This document shows, in pieces, positions 63,178 through 64,000 of a stretch of DNA of 64,000 nt (position 1 is its first letter; every line of letters starts with the position of its first letter). The notes under the pieces are model-generated. The model had not been told where the DNA came from. It saw only the letters and a program-made list of their open reading frames with translations, and did not search any database. A program made the translations under genes and the position numbers. The stretch spans positions 69,209 to 133,208 of the forward strand of contig JBCDGZ010000002.1 in assembly GCA_038750655.1 (NCBI GenBank). Direction: 5' to 3'. The DNA comes from JBCDGZ01 sp038750655. GTDB taxonomy: Bacteria; Bacteroidota; Bacteroidia; Chitinophagales; Saprospiraceae.

Positions 63178-64000
63178 CTAGCAACCGATACAAGTAATGC
63201 AAGTCACGCAAGTCACAACGGTCGGAAGTACAGTCTGAGCACCTGCTCCACCACCGTGTGGTGGGCATATTGGAGGCATGGTTGAGCAAAACGTGGCCAT
63301 GGTTATCGTCTGCGCACCCGCACCACCATGTGGTGGACACATGGGTGCCACTGTCGGGCAAACTGTTGCTAATGACAAGGGAGGTGGACACATCGGCGCT
63401 ACCGTAGGACATACCGTCGGCAAGGATACCGGGGTCTGAGCACCAGCACCACCCTGCGGTGGACACATCGGAGCTACTGTCGGGCAAACTGTTGCTAATG
63501 ACAAGGGAGGTGGACACATCGGAGCTACTGTAGGACATACCGTCGGTAAGGACACTGGCGTCTGAGCACCAGCACCACCTTGGGGCGGACACATCGGAGC
63601 CACCGTAGGACACATCGGCGGATGTGACAGTACTGGACACATTGGAGCTACCGTAGGACATACCGTCGGCAAGGACACCGGCGTCTGGGCGCCGGCTGCA
63701 CCAACTTTACAAATCGGTGGTAAGGTTGGGCATGGAAGAGTGATTATCGGCGTCTGAGCACCAGCGCCACCTTGGGGTGGACACATCGGAGCTACCGTAG
63801 GACACATCGGCGGATGTGACAGTACTGGACACATTGGAGCTACCGTAGGACATACCGTCGGCAAGGACACCGGCGTCTGGGCACCAGCTGCACCAACTTT
63901 ACAAATCGGTGGTAAGGTTGGGCATGGAAGAGTGATTATCGGCGTCTGAGCACCAGCGCCACCTTGCGGTGGACACATCGGAGCTACCGTAGGACATACC
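63178..64000 (-). CDS. Repetitive Cys/Thr-rich RiPP precursor-like protein, 5' end outside window
   Basis: At least 273 residues ending at TAG 63178 and open to the window edge. Nearly all of it is built of repeats: two 64-residue units (from 63978 and 63786), two 42-residue units (from 63594 and 63468) and a diverged end unit (from 63342). Units combine MCPPQGGAGAQT, PTVCPTVAPMCP, LPCPTLPPIC and VLSHPPMC; the C-terminus is TCVTCITCIGC. I count 28 Cys, many with Thr or Ser 2-6 residues away, and almost no charged residues. That fits a core region cyclised by the kinase, HopA1 and LanC proteins downstream. The leader lies beyond the edge, so precursor status is inferred. Confidence 0.75.
   Translation of the reverse strand, partial: VCPTVAPMCPPQGGAGAQTPIITLPCPTLPPICKVGAAGAQTPVSLPTVCPTVAPMCPVLSHPPMCPTVAPMCPPQGGAGAQTPIITLPCPTLPPICKVGAAGAQTPVSLPTVCPTVAPMCPVLSHPPMCPTVAPMCPPQGGAGAQTPVSLPTVCPTVAPMCPPPLSLATVCPTVAPMCPPQGGAGAQTPVSLPTVCPTVAPMCPPPLSLATVCPTVAPMCPPHGGAGAQTITMATFCSTMPPICPPHGGGAGAQTVLPTVVTCVTCITCIGC
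63343..63594 (-). repeat. Two 126-bp tandem repeats in the precursor gene
   Basis: Units 63343-63468 and 63469-63594 encode the same 42 residues (MCPPQGGAGAQT to CPTVAP, four Cys each) with scattered silent differences, so protein sequence is conserved while the DNA has drifted. Confidence 0.85.
63595..63978 (-). repeat. Two 192-bp tandem repeats in the precursor gene
   Basis: Units 63595-63786 and 63787-63978 encode identical 64-residue repeats (six Cys each) and differ at only a few DNA positions, a more recent duplication than the 126-bp pair. The unit continues past the edge, since VCPTVAP is read at 63979-63999. Confidence 0.85.

Noticed and set aside
63158..63661. Minus-strand open frame rich in Ser and Cys overlapping the precursor gene
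   Set aside because: It is the out-of-frame reading of the 126/192-bp repeats and arises because a repeat without stops in one frame tends to be open in others. The other frame has the clear CPTVAPMC pattern shared with the HhH protein and stays open to the window edge.
63343..63978. CRISPR array
   Set aside because: The direct repeats are 126 and 192 bp, contiguous, without unique spacers, and open in one reading frame.

Overview
The window looks like a chromosomal segment of a Bacteroidota bacterium, most likely of the Saprospiraceae/Lewinella type. The support is several type IX secretion (T9SS) type A C-terminal sorting domains, many Bacteroidota-style SPII lipoproteins, candidate promoters with TAnnTTTG -7 boxes, and a gene set typical of that phylum (LolC/E-type permease, TrhO, AarF/UbiB kinase, fused formiminotransferase-cyclodeaminase). 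The species assignment is inference; no rRNA or tRNA gene was seen. REGION 1 (1-41.4 kb) is mostly housekeeping and envelope genes in short operons: a partial DUF4369/TlpA-like protein, ligA, a secreted CxxCH protein, a CotH-kinase protein whose 3' end overlaps pepD by 80 bp, tandem paralogous lipoproteins, an ECF sigma operon, a DMT transporter, a TPR protein, an M48-like lipoprotein with an altered HExxH motif, polyphosphate glucokinase, tandem cyclophilin lipoproteins, a LolC/E-like permease, a GH3/serine-hydrolase fusion, a TMTC-like TPR membrane protein, trhO, a subtilase, an ABC1 kinase, trmB, an alpha/beta hydrolase, a GNAT enzyme, an outer-membrane barrel, FTCD, a MORN-repeat protein, a GT39-like protein and an OmpA-like lipoprotein. 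REGION 2 (41.5-48.3 kb) is a catabolic unit: a divergent AraC regulator followed by five co-directional genes (DapA-family lyase, ketoglutarate-semialdehyde-type dehydrogenase, OCD/mu-crystallin-family protein, proline racemase-family epimerase with both catalytic Cys, DadA-like FAD oxidase). These fit conversion of trans-4-hydroxy-L-proline to 2-oxoglutarate. REGION 3 (48.3-58.5 kb) is a tandem array of seven paralogous secreted proteins. Each has a signal peptide, a conserved N-terminal domain, an S74/tail-fibre intramolecular chaperone domain with its SDxxLK motif, a coiled coil and a T9SS sorting domain. Nearly every copy has its own hairpin terminator, and six have an upstream palindromic element, so the duplicated unit is gene plus regulatory DNA. 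REGION 4 (58.5-64 kb) is the most unusual part: a RiPP-type locus on the minus strand. It reads, in transcription order, a Cys/Thr/Pro-rich repetitive precursor-like protein that runs off the window end, a strong hairpin, an aminoglycoside-phosphotransferase-like kinase, a HopA1-like protein, a LanC cyclase with intact zinc ligands, and a protein that joins a Cys/Thr/Pro-rich N-terminus to a helix-hairpin-helix C-terminus. Kinase plus HopA1 lyase is the split synthetase of class V lanthipeptides. Here it sits beside a LanC and a giant repeat substrate with at least 28 cysteines, which I infer to be an undescribed class V-like lanthipeptide system.
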